Below are positions 11,336 to 19,725 of a DNA stretch of 64,000 nucleotides, one piece after another. Source of the DNA: Candidatus Woesearchaeota archaeon (GTDB lineage: Archaea > Nanobdellota > Nanobdellia > Woesearchaeales > GCA-023898365); NCBI GenBank assembly GCA_023898365.1, contig CP060219.1, positions 682,001 to 746,000 on the forward strand. The letters run 5' to 3'. A program made the position numbers and the translations under genes. The notes beneath the pieces were generated by a model. That model was not told the origin of the DNA and made no database searches. It saw only the letters and a program-made list of their open reading frames with translations. Position 1 is the first letter of the stretch, and each line of letters begins with the position of its first letter.

Positions 11336-11364
11336 AGGCAAAAAAAAATTTGAGGTTGAACCCC

Positions 11365-13983
11365 ATGGAAAATTCTGGACAAGAACACATGATGATGTTA
11401 TTAGTTGGCGTTGTAGCATTTATAGCAATTATTGGTATGCTCTTAACTTTTTCCGCACCCTTGCAAGGAGATATTGCAGGACAAGCACTTAAAGTCAATG
11501 CGAAAACAGGAGTTGCACTTTCAGCAGCGAACAATCCTGATTATCTTGGAGATCATCCAATAAAAAAAGAAGAAATAGCAACAGACCCGTACCACGGAAG
11601 CATCAACCCAGTTGAGCTACCAGAAGAAGTTGAAGATTTTGCAAAAGTTGATTTCGAAAAACTCGATGTAATGCGACAAGAACTTACAGGTGCAAGTGGA
11701 CGATCAACCATCACCCAAGAAATTGTCGATTACGGATCTATATTGCTTTCCTCAGGAAATCATGTCTTAGGTGAAAACATCAACCTAACAGATGAAACTC
11801 ATATTTTTTTAGAAGGAAATGCAGTTCTTAATTGTCAAAACTACACCCTATCTGGAAGTGGACTTATTAATGATGCTCCTTTCGAACAAAACTGGGTGGA
11901 TCCTGAAGACATCACTTTTGGTATTGCGTTATCAGATAATGCACGAATCATTAATTGTGATGTTGCACATTTCCAGATAAATGTCATCTCTGAAGATAAC
12001 GCCGCCATAATTAATGGACGATTTGATCACTTTAGAAACTACGGCGTGTATGTTACTGGTTCTATCTTAATGCAAGGTTCTATCTCTGCAAGTTATAACG
12101 CCTATGATAGATTCCCTGGTGAGAACCCGCAAGTTGGCTTTGTTTTGTACCAAGTGACGGACTCTGCATTTGAAGCAACACTCACTGCAACTAGAAACAA
12201 CGATTACGGCATCTTCATGAAGAACACTGCAAACAACAATTTTGAAGATCCAATTGATGTGAGTTATAACGGATTTCATGGTTTGGTACTTTGGGATGAA
12301 TCTGAAGATAACACGTTTTATTCAGTTACGGCCAATGCAAACAATGGAAACGGCATGTTACTTGGTTACGGTTCTGATGATAACGCTTTTACAGGCACAG
12401 TCACTGCAAATGAAAATGGTCTGAATGGTGTTGAACTGTTCCTTTTGGACAGGATCACTTTTGAAGATGAAGTAACTGCAAATGGAAATGAAAATAACGG
12501 TGTTCTTGCTCGCGCAGCTCATGTTGTTGAGTTTGCCGATCAACTTACCTCTAATAGTAACAATGAACATGGCGTGTATTTTCTCTCGAGCAGTTCATCT
12601 GAATTTTTAGGACAGGTAACTGCTGTTGGTAATGATGGCGATGGTATACGCCTTGATAGCGCAAGTGGAGCTGACTTTATTGGTCGACTAAGCATTGGCG
12701 CAAATGAAGGAAGTGGATTAGTTGTAAGAAATACCTATCTTGCCAATTTTGGCACGGTGTACATTGGAAATAACGATCAACATGGCATTGAGTTGTATAA
12801 TGTTGGCCAAGGGCTATACTACGATGTTTATTTTGGAAATGTCACGTCACTTGGCAATTTCTTCGACGGACTTCACATGACCAATTCAAGAAATGTCTGG
12901 TTTGATCATGTGGATGTATATAACAACAACGATGCTGGCATATTTATAGATCAAGGAAACGAGATTCACTTTACAAATATCTCTGCAACCATGAACGATG
13001 ATTATGGTGTCTACATCAAAGATGTTTCAGATATTAGTTTGATGGCAAACGATGAGCTCACGATGCATGTCAGTAACTCTCAAACGGGATTCTACATGGA
13101 GAATGTGAGTAACTTTGCATCAAATGGCAGCATTGCATTGTACAGCAATGATCTTGGCTTACACTTAATCGACACGCCATATAATTTCAATGTTTGGTAC
13201 TGGAACAATATTCAAGACTATATCATTGATGGAACTGATCTTATTGGTGTCACCTTAACAGGTGATGGAACAGGAACTGGAGTAGATGTGGATGCGGGTG
13301 TTCTCGGTGCACTTCCTGACTTACCACTTCGCGTCTCAAACTTTGCGTACGGCGCAATTGTTTCTGGTGATGCAGAAGTTGGTTATTTGATTGCGACTGG
13401 AAACACTGTGCAAGGAGTTCGCTTAGAACCGGGAGCGACTGTTACGGGCGCAATTTACAGTTGTAACTCTGAAGAAGATGGAAGCGGTGGCTTTGACTTG
13501 ATCATTGGTCAAAATGTTACTATTAGTCCAAGCGCGACTTTCACCTTCGATAGTTGTGCGCCAGCAAGCATTTGCGCTACTTTGAATCCAGACCCTTGCC
13601 CTGTTTCTGGTGGAGGTCATGGAAATGGTAGCAACGAAACGGGTCCACGACCAGATTTCCAGCCAGCAGATATTCATCCAACGCTATTTCATGCGTATAA
13701 TATGTCGAATGCAACCACTTTTGTTGCAGTAAGAAATTTGGGCGAAATAAACAGCGAAGCACCTGTGCGCTTGTCGATTATTAATGCGACAACAAATGTA
13801 GTTGTTTGGACAAATACTCAGAACCGGTTATTTGTTGTTGGAAACTACTCGCTTGTCTATTTCACCTTACCTCAATTACTAGGTGGAGTTTATACTGTGC
13901 AAGCAGTTGTAGATCCAAATGGGGTTGTGGATGAGCTAGACGAGACAAACAATGTTCGCACTGAGACATTTATTATCGACTAA
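11365..13983 (+). CDS. Membrane-anchored right-handed beta-helix protein with C-terminal CARDB domain
   Basis: 872 aa. The ATG at 11365 is preferred over a TTG at 11350 because GAGGTTGA lies about 6 nt upstream of it. Residues ~6-30 form a hydrophobic anchor (MMMLLVGVVAFIAIIGMLL). Residues ~110-740 are a parallel beta-helix with many short rungs (N-x-x-G-I/V, ENGLNGVEL, NNDQHGIEL), as in the NosD/PbH1 carbohydrate-binding or -cleaving folds. After a Cys-containing, Gly-rich linker, the last ~110 residues are a CARDB adhesion-type domain (DELDETNN motif). It probably faces the exterior and binds or modifies glycans. It forms a pair with the 31-aa peptide upstream and sits beside the giant VCBS protein. 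No catalytic residues can be assigned. Confidence 0.88.
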   Translation: MENSGQEHMMMLLVGVVAFIAIIGMLLTFSAPLQGDIAGQALKVNAKTGVALSAANNPDYLGDHPIKKEEIATDPYHGSINPVELPEEVEDFAKVDFEKLDVMRQELTGASGRSTITQEIVDYGSILLSSGNHVLGENINLTDETHIFLEGNAVLNCQNYTLSGSGLINDAPFEQNWVDPEDITFGIALSDNARIINCDVAHFQINVISEDNAAIINGRFDHFRNYGVYVTGSILMQGSISASYNAYDRFPGENPQVGFVLYQVTDSAFEATLTATRNNDYGIFMKNTANNNFEDPIDVSYNGFHGLVLWDESEDNTFYSVTANANNGNGMLLGYGSDDNAFTGTVTANENGLNGVELFLLDRITFEDEVTANGNENNGVLARAAHVVEFADQLTSNSNNEHGVYFLSSSSSEFLGQVTAVGNDGDGIRLDSASGADFIGRLSIGANEGSGLVVRNTYLANFGTVYIGNNDQHGIELYNVGQGLYYDVYFGNVTSLGNFFDGLHMTNSRNVWFDHVDVYNNNDAGIFIDQGNEIHFTNISATMNDDYGVYIKDVSDISLMANDELTMHVSNSQTGFYMENVSNFASNGSIALYSNDLGLHLIDTPYNFNVWYWNNIQDYIIDGTDLIGVTLTGDGTGTGVDVDAGVLGALPDLPLRVSNFAYGAIVSGDAEVGYLIATGNTVQGVRLEPGATVTGAIYSCNSEEDGSGGFDLIIGQNVTISPSATFTFDSCAPASICATLNPDPCPVSGGGHGNGSNETGPRPDFQPADIHPTLFHAYNMSNATTFVAVRNLGEINSEAPVRLSIINATTNVVVWTNTQNRLFVVGNYSLVYFTLPQLLGGVYTVQAVVDPNGVVDELDETNNVRTETFIID

Positions 13984-14028
13984 ATTCTTTTTCTATTCCT
14001 TTTTTCTTCTCTTTTTTCTTCCCAAAAG

Positions 14029-14039
14029 CTTTTTATACC
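14029..14039 (+). promoter_or_regulatory. TATA box of serS
   Basis: GCTTTTTATAC lies about 26 nt upstream of the ATG at 14060 and no SD is present. This fits a leaderless serS transcript and confirms the start. Confidence 0.6.
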
Positions 14040-14059
14040 ACTGATTCTTCCTACTGGTT

Positions 14060-15328
14060 ATGTTAGACCGCAAATATATTCGGGAACACGCACAAGAAAT
14101 CAAGGAAAACACAAAGAAGTTTTTTTTGCCTGAAAGTTTAGTAGATGACTTTTTGGCTCTTGATGAGTCTTCTCGTAAGGCAAAGCTTGATCTTGATAAT
14201 TTGCGCAAAGAACGAAACACGGTTTCAGAGGCCATTAATACGGCAAAAAAGGAAGGAAAAGATGCTGCTGAGTTTTTAGCAAAGGCAAAAGAACTTCCTG
14301 GCCAAATTAAGGCAGCTGAAGAAGCATATGTTGCTGTTGAAGGAAAAGCAAGAGCGCTCTTGCTTAAAATTCCTAACATTATTGATCAGGAGACGCCTAT
14401 TGGTAAGGATGATTCGCATAACATTGTCAAAGAAGTGATTGGTAGTCCTGAAGAGCGTTCTTTTGAGTTAAAAAATCATGTGCAACTTACTGAGGAACTT
14501 GGTGTTGCTGATTTTGCAACGGCGGCAACAACGTCGGGGAATGGTTTTTTCTATTTGAAAGGTCAACTTGCCGAACTTAATCAAGCATTGATTCGTTTTG
14601 CTCTTGATAAGATGATTGAGAAGGGGTATGAGTTTGTTGAGCCGCCGCTCATGATTCGAAAAAACATCCTTGATGGTTTGGTGAACACGGAAGAATTCGA
14701 ACAATCTATTTACACGATTGAAGGCGAGGATTTGCATTTGATTGCAACGTCTGAGCATCCCTTGATTGGTCTTTTCACGAATAAAACCTTGAGAAAGGCC
14801 GATTTGCCTATCAAACTTGTTGGGTACAGTGCTTGTTTTAGAAAAGAAATTGGCAGTCATGGTATTGATGAGAAGGGTTTGTTTCGCACGCATCAATTCT
14901 ATAAGGTTGAGCAGATTATTATTTGCGAGCCAAAGGATTCTCGTTATTTCTTTAAGGAGATTCAGGCTAATCAAATTGAGTTGTTCAAAGAACTTCGTTT
15001 ACCGCTTCGCATCGTTGATATTTGTACGGGTGACATGGGTGTGATGAAATCGCGCATGTCTGATCTTGAAGCGTTTGCTCCCCGTCAAGGTTATGTTGAG
15101 GTGGGCAGCTGCTCGAATTTGACTGCTGCGCAAGCTCGCCGGTTAAATATTCGCTATGAGGGTGATGGCAAGATTGATTTTGTGCACACACTTAACAATA
15201 CGGCAATTGCTACGTCTCGAGCAATGGTTGCAATCTTAGAGTATTATCAGAACGAAGATGGCTCGGTAAGCATTCCTTCCGTCTTAAGACCGTACATGCG
15301 AAACAAGGAACGTATTGAGAAGAAATAA
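14060..15328 (+). CDS. serS: Seryl-tRNA synthetase
   Basis: 422 aa, normal length for the common class II SerRS rather than the rare methanogen type. It charges tRNA-Ser with serine in the cytosol. Residues 1-~105 are the N-terminal antiparallel coiled coil that contacts the long variable arm of tRNA-Ser. The catalytic domain carries motif 2 (FRKEIGSHGIDEKGLFRTHQF) and a C-terminal motif 3 region (LNNTAIATSRAMVAILE). A tRNA-Ser(GCU) gene lies at 30678 in this window. The gene stands alone, convergent with ABCE1 11 nt downstream. Confidence 0.97.
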   Translation: MLDRKYIREHAQEIKENTKKFFLPESLVDDFLALDESSRKAKLDLDNLRKERNTVSEAINTAKKEGKDAAEFLAKAKELPGQIKAAEEAYVAVEGKARALLLKIPNIIDQETPIGKDDSHNIVKEVIGSPEERSFELKNHVQLTEELGVADFATAATTSGNGFFYLKGQLAELNQALIRFALDKMIEKGYEFVEPPLMIRKNILDGLVNTEEFEQSIYTIEGEDLHLIATSEHPLIGLFTNKTLRKADLPIKLVGYSACFRKEIGSHGIDEKGLFRTHQFYKVEQIIICEPKDSRYFFKEIQANQIELFKELRLPLRIVDICTGDMGVMKSRMSDLEAFAPRQGYVEVGSCSNLTAAQARRLNIRYEGDGKIDFVHTLNNTAIATSRAMVAILEYYQNEDGSVSIPSVLRPYMRNKERIEKK

Positions 15329-15339
15329 TTTTATTTTGT

Positions 15340-17085
15340 TTAATAATACAACTTTCCTGTGCTTTTTTGTTCTTTGTCTTTTCGAGAATCGAGTTTGTTC
15401 ATGCGTGGTCGTTTGCTTTCTTCGTCTCGTCGCATGGAAAGATTGAGTTCTGTTAAGAATTTATTCATGCCTTCTTCCATGATAAACGGTCCGGTGATAT
15501 GTCCTTTGACTGCAGGTTCGCCGGAGATGACCATGAGTTTTGTTGAAACGTAGTCAACGAACATGAGATCGTGGTCGACGATGAACGCTGCTTTTCCTCG
15601 TTTTTGCATGAATTCGTGGATGAGTTTTGCTACGACGATGCGTTGTTCGACATCAAGATAGGCTGAGGGTTCGTCGAGTAAGTAAAGGTCTGCTTCTTCT
15701 GCTAAGCATTTGGCGACGTAGACGCGTTGGAGTTCTCCGCCTGAGAGTTCATTTACATTTTTTTCAAGGAGTTGTTTGAGGTCGAGTGGTTCAATGAGTT
15801 CTCGCTCGTGATTTGCGAGCGCGAGATGTAAGAATGATGCGACTGATTCATCTACTTTTTCTAAGTATTGTGATTTGTAGGAGATCTTGAGTTTGCTCTT
15901 GGTGATGTTGGTGTTTTTGTTTCCTGCAATGATTTCAACAAAGGTTGTTTTTCCTATGCCGTTTTCTCCAAGAATGCCAACAACATCGTGTTTGTTTATG
16001 CTTCCTTCTTCTCCCTGTAATGAAAAGTCCCCTGCTGAGAAGCTAAACGCGTTCCAGGAGAGTAATTCTTCTGTGTCGAGTTGTTCTTCTCGTTCAACGA
16101 TGGCGAAGCGAAGTGGTTTGTCTCTGAAGCGAAGATTTTCTTCTCGAAGGAATCCTTCTAAGTATTCATTGATTCCAACGCGGGCTGTTTTTGCAAGTGA
16201 AGAGACGCCGTACGCTGCTGGTTTTCCATACATCACGTGAAGCAAGTCAGTCATCGCATCGAGTATGAGCAAATCATGTTCGATGACCATGAATGCTTTG
16301 TCTTCACTTATTTTTTTCTGCAAGAGCTGCGACATCTTCATGCGTTGTTTGATATCAAGAAATGATGTTGGCTCGTCAAAGAGGTAGAGGTTTGCTCGTT
16401 TGAGAAGTGCTGCTGCAATTGCGACACGTTGGAGTTCTCCGCCACTGATTTGTTTAATGTTGCGGTCAAGCACTTTGCTAATGCCTAGTTCTTTTGCAAG
16501 TTCGAGAAGTTCTTGTTCTTCTTGACATACTTTGCCAAGGAGTTCTCTAATGGTGCAGGAATATTCGTGGGCGATGGCATCAACGTGTTGAAGTTTGTAG
16601 GATGGAACGATTTCTTTGTTTTTTATTTTATCAAAGAATATTTGCGCTTCTGTTCCTTTGAAATGATCGTATACGTCTTTTTCTGTTGCATCAACACGTC
16701 CAAGGTTGGGTTTTTCGATGCCTGAAATAATTTTCATGGCCGTACTTTTTCCTATGCCGTTTCGTCCGACGATGCCAACAATTCTTCCAAAGAGCGGAAT
16801 GGGTAGTTTGTAGAGGGCAAAACCGTTTTCACTGTAGCGAAAAATGCATTCGCCATCTAGTTCTTGTGGTAAGTTTATGATGTGGATGGCGTGAAAGGGG
16901 CATTTGTGGACGCAGATGTTGCAGCCCACACAGGTTTCTTCTATGACGCGAGCCTTTGAACTAACAGGGTCTTTAACGATGCAGTCGGATCCTGTGCGGT
17001 TAACAGGGCAGACGGCGATGCAAAGGTAGTTGCCACATTTTTCTGGGTGGCATTTCTCTTTTTCTACAACAGCTATGCGAACCAT
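15340..17085 (-). CDS. ABCE1/Rli1 ribosome-recycling ATPase
   Basis: 581 aa. The N-terminus has two 4Fe-4S ferredoxin clusters (CHPEKCGNYLCIAVCP; CVGCNICVHKCP). Two ABC nucleotide-binding domains follow: Walker A GRNGIGKST and signature ISGGELQRV in NBD1, Walker A GENGIGKTT and signature LSGGELQRV in NBD2, with Walker B LFDEP and LLDEP. ABCE1 splits post-termination 70S ribosomes into subunits in archaea and eukaryotes and is absent from bacteria, making it one of the best domain markers here. The C-terminus has an extra Lys/Arg-rich tail. Monocistronic. Confidence 0.97.
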   Translation of the reverse strand: MVRIAVVEKEKCHPEKCGNYLCIAVCPVNRTGSDCIVKDPVSSKARVIEETCVGCNICVHKCPFHAIHIINLPQELDGECIFRYSENGFALYKLPIPLFGRIVGIVGRNGIGKSTAMKIISGIEKPNLGRVDATEKDVYDHFKGTEAQIFFDKIKNKEIVPSYKLQHVDAIAHEYSCTIRELLGKVCQEEQELLELAKELGISKVLDRNIKQISGGELQRVAIAAALLKRANLYLFDEPTSFLDIKQRMKMSQLLQKKISEDKAFMVIEHDLLILDAMTDLLHVMYGKPAAYGVSSLAKTARVGINEYLEGFLREENLRFRDKPLRFAIVEREEQLDTEELLSWNAFSFSAGDFSLQGEEGSINKHDVVGILGENGIGKTTFVEIIAGNKNTNITKSKLKISYKSQYLEKVDESVASFLHLALANHERELIEPLDLKQLLEKNVNELSGGELQRVYVAKCLAEEADLYLLDEPSAYLDVEQRIVVAKLIHEFMQKRGKAAFIVDHDLMFVDYVSTKLMVISGEPAVKGHITGPFIMEEGMNKFLTELNLSMRRDEESKRPRMNKLDSRKDKEQKSTGKLYY

Positions 17086-17260
17086 ACTTCTTAGAACCTT
17101 TTGTTATTTTTTAAAGTATGTGTTTGGACCTGTCTGTTTCATTACCAAAATCTTTATAAATGATAATATTAAAAAAGACTTTGTTTTGAATGTTTGAAAA
17201 TGCATTTAAAAAAATGTTTAATAAGTCATCAAAAATAATATTAATTGAAAGGTGCCTGCA

Positions 17261-17404
17261 GTGCCAAAAATACAATTGCTCCCAAATGGGCAATACACAA
17301 TAACTGTTCCGAAACGAATCATTGAGTTTAAAGGCTGGAAAAAAGGAACGAACATCACATTTATTGAACATGAAAAAGAATCACTTATACTGAAAAAATC
17401 ATGA
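17261..17404 (+). CDS. AbrB/SpoVT-like small DNA-binding protein (47 aa)
   Basis: GTG start with AAAGGTG 6 nt upstream. The protein begins MPKIQLLPNGQYTITVPKRI, the swapped-hairpin AbrB/MazE-like signature (LxxNGQYxITVPKxI), and ends after a second beta-hairpin. A TATA-like CTTTATAAAT lies ~100 nt upstream. Such archaeal AbrB-fold proteins dimerise and bind promoter DNA; some are antitoxins. A 29-codon ORF starts within its stop codon (ATGA), and DUF1003 follows, so the three are likely one transcript. Too short for most automatic gene calls. Confidence 0.75.
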   Translation: MPKIQLLPNGQYTITVPKRIIEFKGWKKGTNITFIEHEKESLILKKS

Positions 17405-17490
17405 CAAGTGGGGGTTTTGGAATGGAAAGTCGGGATAAGAACGAAGCGAATATCGACGCATTGTACGAATATTTTTTTGGAAAACGATAA
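17401..17490 (+). CDS. 29-aa ORF overlapping the AbrB-like gene (ATGA)
   Basis: The ATG shares four bases with the upstream stop, the usual arrangement for translational coupling in this genome. The product starts MTSGGFGMESRDKNEANIDA and ends in an aromatic, basic segment. An internal ATG at 17422 has a G-rich region upstream and could be the true start. No family is recognised. Its size and position would suit a small partner of the AbrB-like protein, but coding status is uncertain. Confidence 0.4.
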   Translation: MTSGGFGMESRDKNEANIDALYEYFFGKR

Positions 17491-17507
17491 GGTGAGTGCA
17501 AGGAAAA

Positions 17508-18131
17508 ATGTCTTTACTAAGTAGATTCCGGCGCGAGCCACATGAGCATCCGCTCCTGAAAACAAGGCAGAAAACTGTAGCCGAAAAGGCGAGTGATAGA
17601 TTAACACTGATGGTGGGTAGTTGGTCGTTTATTTTTTCACTCCTTTTTTTCCTTGGTGTGTGGATGCTCATTAATTCTTTTGGGTCTCGCTCGTGGGACC
17701 CGTACCCCTATATTCTACTCAATTTCTTTCTTTCGACCATAGCAGCATTACAAGCACCGGTTATTATGATGAGTCAAAACAGGCAAGCAGAACGAGATCG
17801 ACTAACCGCAAAATATGACTATGAGGTAAATCGCAGAGTAGAGCGAGAAGTACTGCGCGTCGATCAAAAACTTGACAAACTCAAGCATCAACTTGATCGT
17901 CATCGAAGTTTAATTGTCGGCATATTTCCTGGAGCGAATAATGGGAATGGAACGACGAAGAAAGCTCCTGCGAATATACAAGCAGTAGCTCAAAAAACAG
18001 CAACGAAGAAAGCGACCGCAAGAAAGAAAGCTGTCGCAAGAAAAACGGTGAAAACGAAAGCAGTAGCTCAAAAAACAGCGAAGAAGAAATCAATCTCTCG
18101 TAAGTCATCTCCAAAAAAGAAGCATTATTAA
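17508..18131 (+). CDS. DUF1003 membrane protein with Lys/Ala-rich C-terminal tail
   Basis: 207 aa from ATG 17508; a GTG at 17496 lies too close to GGTGAG to be used. Two transmembrane helices (around residues 38-60 and 70-90) flank the DUF1003 signature WDPYPYILLNFFLSTIAALQ and a following QNRQAERDR cytosolic helix. The last ~60 residues are a low-complexity Lys/Ala/Thr/Arg tract like histone H1 C-termini, containing a 22-nt direct repeat (17980-18001 and 18058-18079). DUF1003 has no settled function. The tail would be cytosolic and could bind nucleic acid or acidic lipid; that is inference. Confidence 0.88.
   Translation: MSLLSRFRREPHEHPLLKTRQKTVAEKASDRLTLMVGSWSFIFSLLFFLGVWMLINSFGSRSWDPYPYILLNFFLSTIAALQAPVIMMSQNRQAERDRLTAKYDYEVNRRVEREVLRVDQKLDKLKHQLDRHRSLIVGIFPGANNGNGTTKKAPANIQAVAQKTATKKATARKKAVARKTVKTKAVAQKTAKKKSISRKSSPKKKHY
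17980..18079 (+). repeat. 22-nt direct repeat inside the DUF1003 Lys/Ala tail
   Basis: Identical 22-nt copies occur at 17980-18001 and 18058-18079, in frame, encoding the same A-V-A-Q-K-T segment. This points to recent tandem expansion of the basic tail. Confidence 0.8.
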
Positions 18132-18155
18132 AAGAATCCTTCTTTCTACATTCCT

Positions 18156-19643
18156 ATGATTGTTGGGCAGATTGTTGGGGGAAAATTCTCGGAACTCTTG
18201 CTTCGCGTCAAGAGCTCTTTTGATCTTGAACTTGGCGAATTACTCATTGCCGAAGTGTCACCCTCTCAACACATTCTCTTTGAAGTAACAGATCTTTTTT
18301 ATGGCTCGCAGCTTTCGGCGCAGCATCTCGAATTGATTTCAGGATTTTCTCTTGAAAATGATCAGCACACAGATTTTCTTGAACCAGAGCTTCGCAATTA
18401 CACGTTAGCAAAAATCAAGAATGTCTTAACGATCACTCAAGGAGTTCCTTCTGCTCCAAAACAAGTACCTCCTTTTTTTGGCATGGTACGAAAACTCAAA
18501 GAATCTGATGTTCCTTTTCTTTCAAAGCATTCCATGACGTTTGGCTTGCTTCGCAGTGGAAGTGAAGAATTCTCTGTGCCAGTAACGCTTGATGCGACAA
18601 AAGTGTTCACACATCATCTTCTTATTACAGGCACGACTGGAAAAGGAAAGTCGGTGCTCATGAAAAATGTATTATGGCATGCTGCAACCCAATCTTCTCT
18701 TTCCTTGCTCGTTTTTGATCCTCATAACGAATACTATCCGTCACCAGGTCTTATTGATTATCCTGATCATTCAAAAGTTTCCTGCTACTCAACAAATGAT
18801 GCGCTTCCTGGTATAAACACCCTTCGCTTTCACACGTCAGTTCTTCGCCCAGAGCATTTTGATATTGTTGGGTTTTCTTCCCCTCAACAACAACTCTTGT
18901 TCACATATTATAAGCGATATGGGGCTGACTGGATTGTCAAATTATTTACTGAAGAAACAAAAGATTTTCATGAAGCAAGTCTTGCGGTGGTACGAAGACG
19001 CATGCGACTCTTGCTTGATGTGGATAACAAACTCAATTTCGATGGTATTTTTGTAACTTCGGGTGGGGAAAACACTCTTGCTTCTTTGCGTCAAGATGTG
19101 CTTGCAGGAAAAATTATTATTATTGATACGAGTTCATTTTCCGGAAAAGAAGAACTCTTACTTGCAACATTGATCACTTCTTCACTCTATACGTATTATA
19201 GGAAAAACAAAGCAACTCCCAAACCAACACTTAACATTGTGCTTGAAGAAGCGCCAAGAGTTCTTGGTAAAGATGTTTTAGATCAAGGAGGTAATGTGTT
19301 TTCAACTATTGCTCGTGAAGGAAGAAAATTCAGCATGAGTTTAACCGCGATTACACAGCTTCCTTCATTAATTCCAAAAGACATTCTTGCAAATATGAAT
19401 ACAAAAATTATTCTTGGCATGGAAATGGCAGCAGAAAGAAATGTTATTGTTGAAGCAGCACCGTTTGATCTTCGGGATGCTACTAAAGCCATTGCAAGCC
19501 TTGACAAGGGCGAAGCGATCCTTTGTTCAAATTTTGCAAAGTTTGCAATACCTTTGCACGTGCCCTTTTTTGATAAGGAACTTCCCACATTAAAGAAAGC
19601 TGTGCGAACTTCTTCTCTTTCGTTTCATGAGTTAAAAGAGTAA
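18156..19643 (+). CDS. HerA-like DNA-translocase ATPase
   Basis: 495 aa. The N-terminal ~110 residues resemble the HAS-barrel (MIVGQIVGGKFSELLLRV). A FtsK/HerA-type motor follows, with Walker A GTTGKGKS near residue 160, LVFDPHNEY, a Walker B-like LNIVLEEAPRV, and a downstream AREGRKF arginine-finger region. HerA hexamers pump dsDNA and usually pair with the NurA nuclease for end resection; no nurA is nearby. It starts 24 nt after DUF1003. The Walker B reads EEAP rather than DEAH. A second relative is at 46731. Confidence 0.9.
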   Translation: MIVGQIVGGKFSELLLRVKSSFDLELGELLIAEVSPSQHILFEVTDLFYGSQLSAQHLELISGFSLENDQHTDFLEPELRNYTLAKIKNVLTITQGVPSAPKQVPPFFGMVRKLKESDVPFLSKHSMTFGLLRSGSEEFSVPVTLDATKVFTHHLLITGTTGKGKSVLMKNVLWHAATQSSLSLLVFDPHNEYYPSPGLIDYPDHSKVSCYSTNDALPGINTLRFHTSVLRPEHFDIVGFSSPQQQLLFTYYKRYGADWIVKLFTEETKDFHEASLAVVRRRMRLLLDVDNKLNFDGIFVTSGGENTLASLRQDVLAGKIIIIDTSSFSGKEELLLATLITSSLYTYYRKNKATPKPTLNIVLEEAPRVLGKDVLDQGGNVFSTIAREGRKFSMSLTAITQLPSLIPKDILANMNTKIILGMEMAAERNVIVEAAPFDLRDATKAIASLDKGEAILCSNFAKFAIPLHVPFFDKELPTLKKAVRTSSLSFHELKE

Positions 19644-19725
19644 TTCTTTTTCAACGAGTTAGGTAAAACACAATTAAATAATCTTACACAAAGTTTATAT
19701 AGAGGATTTGTTACTATCTCTCTTG

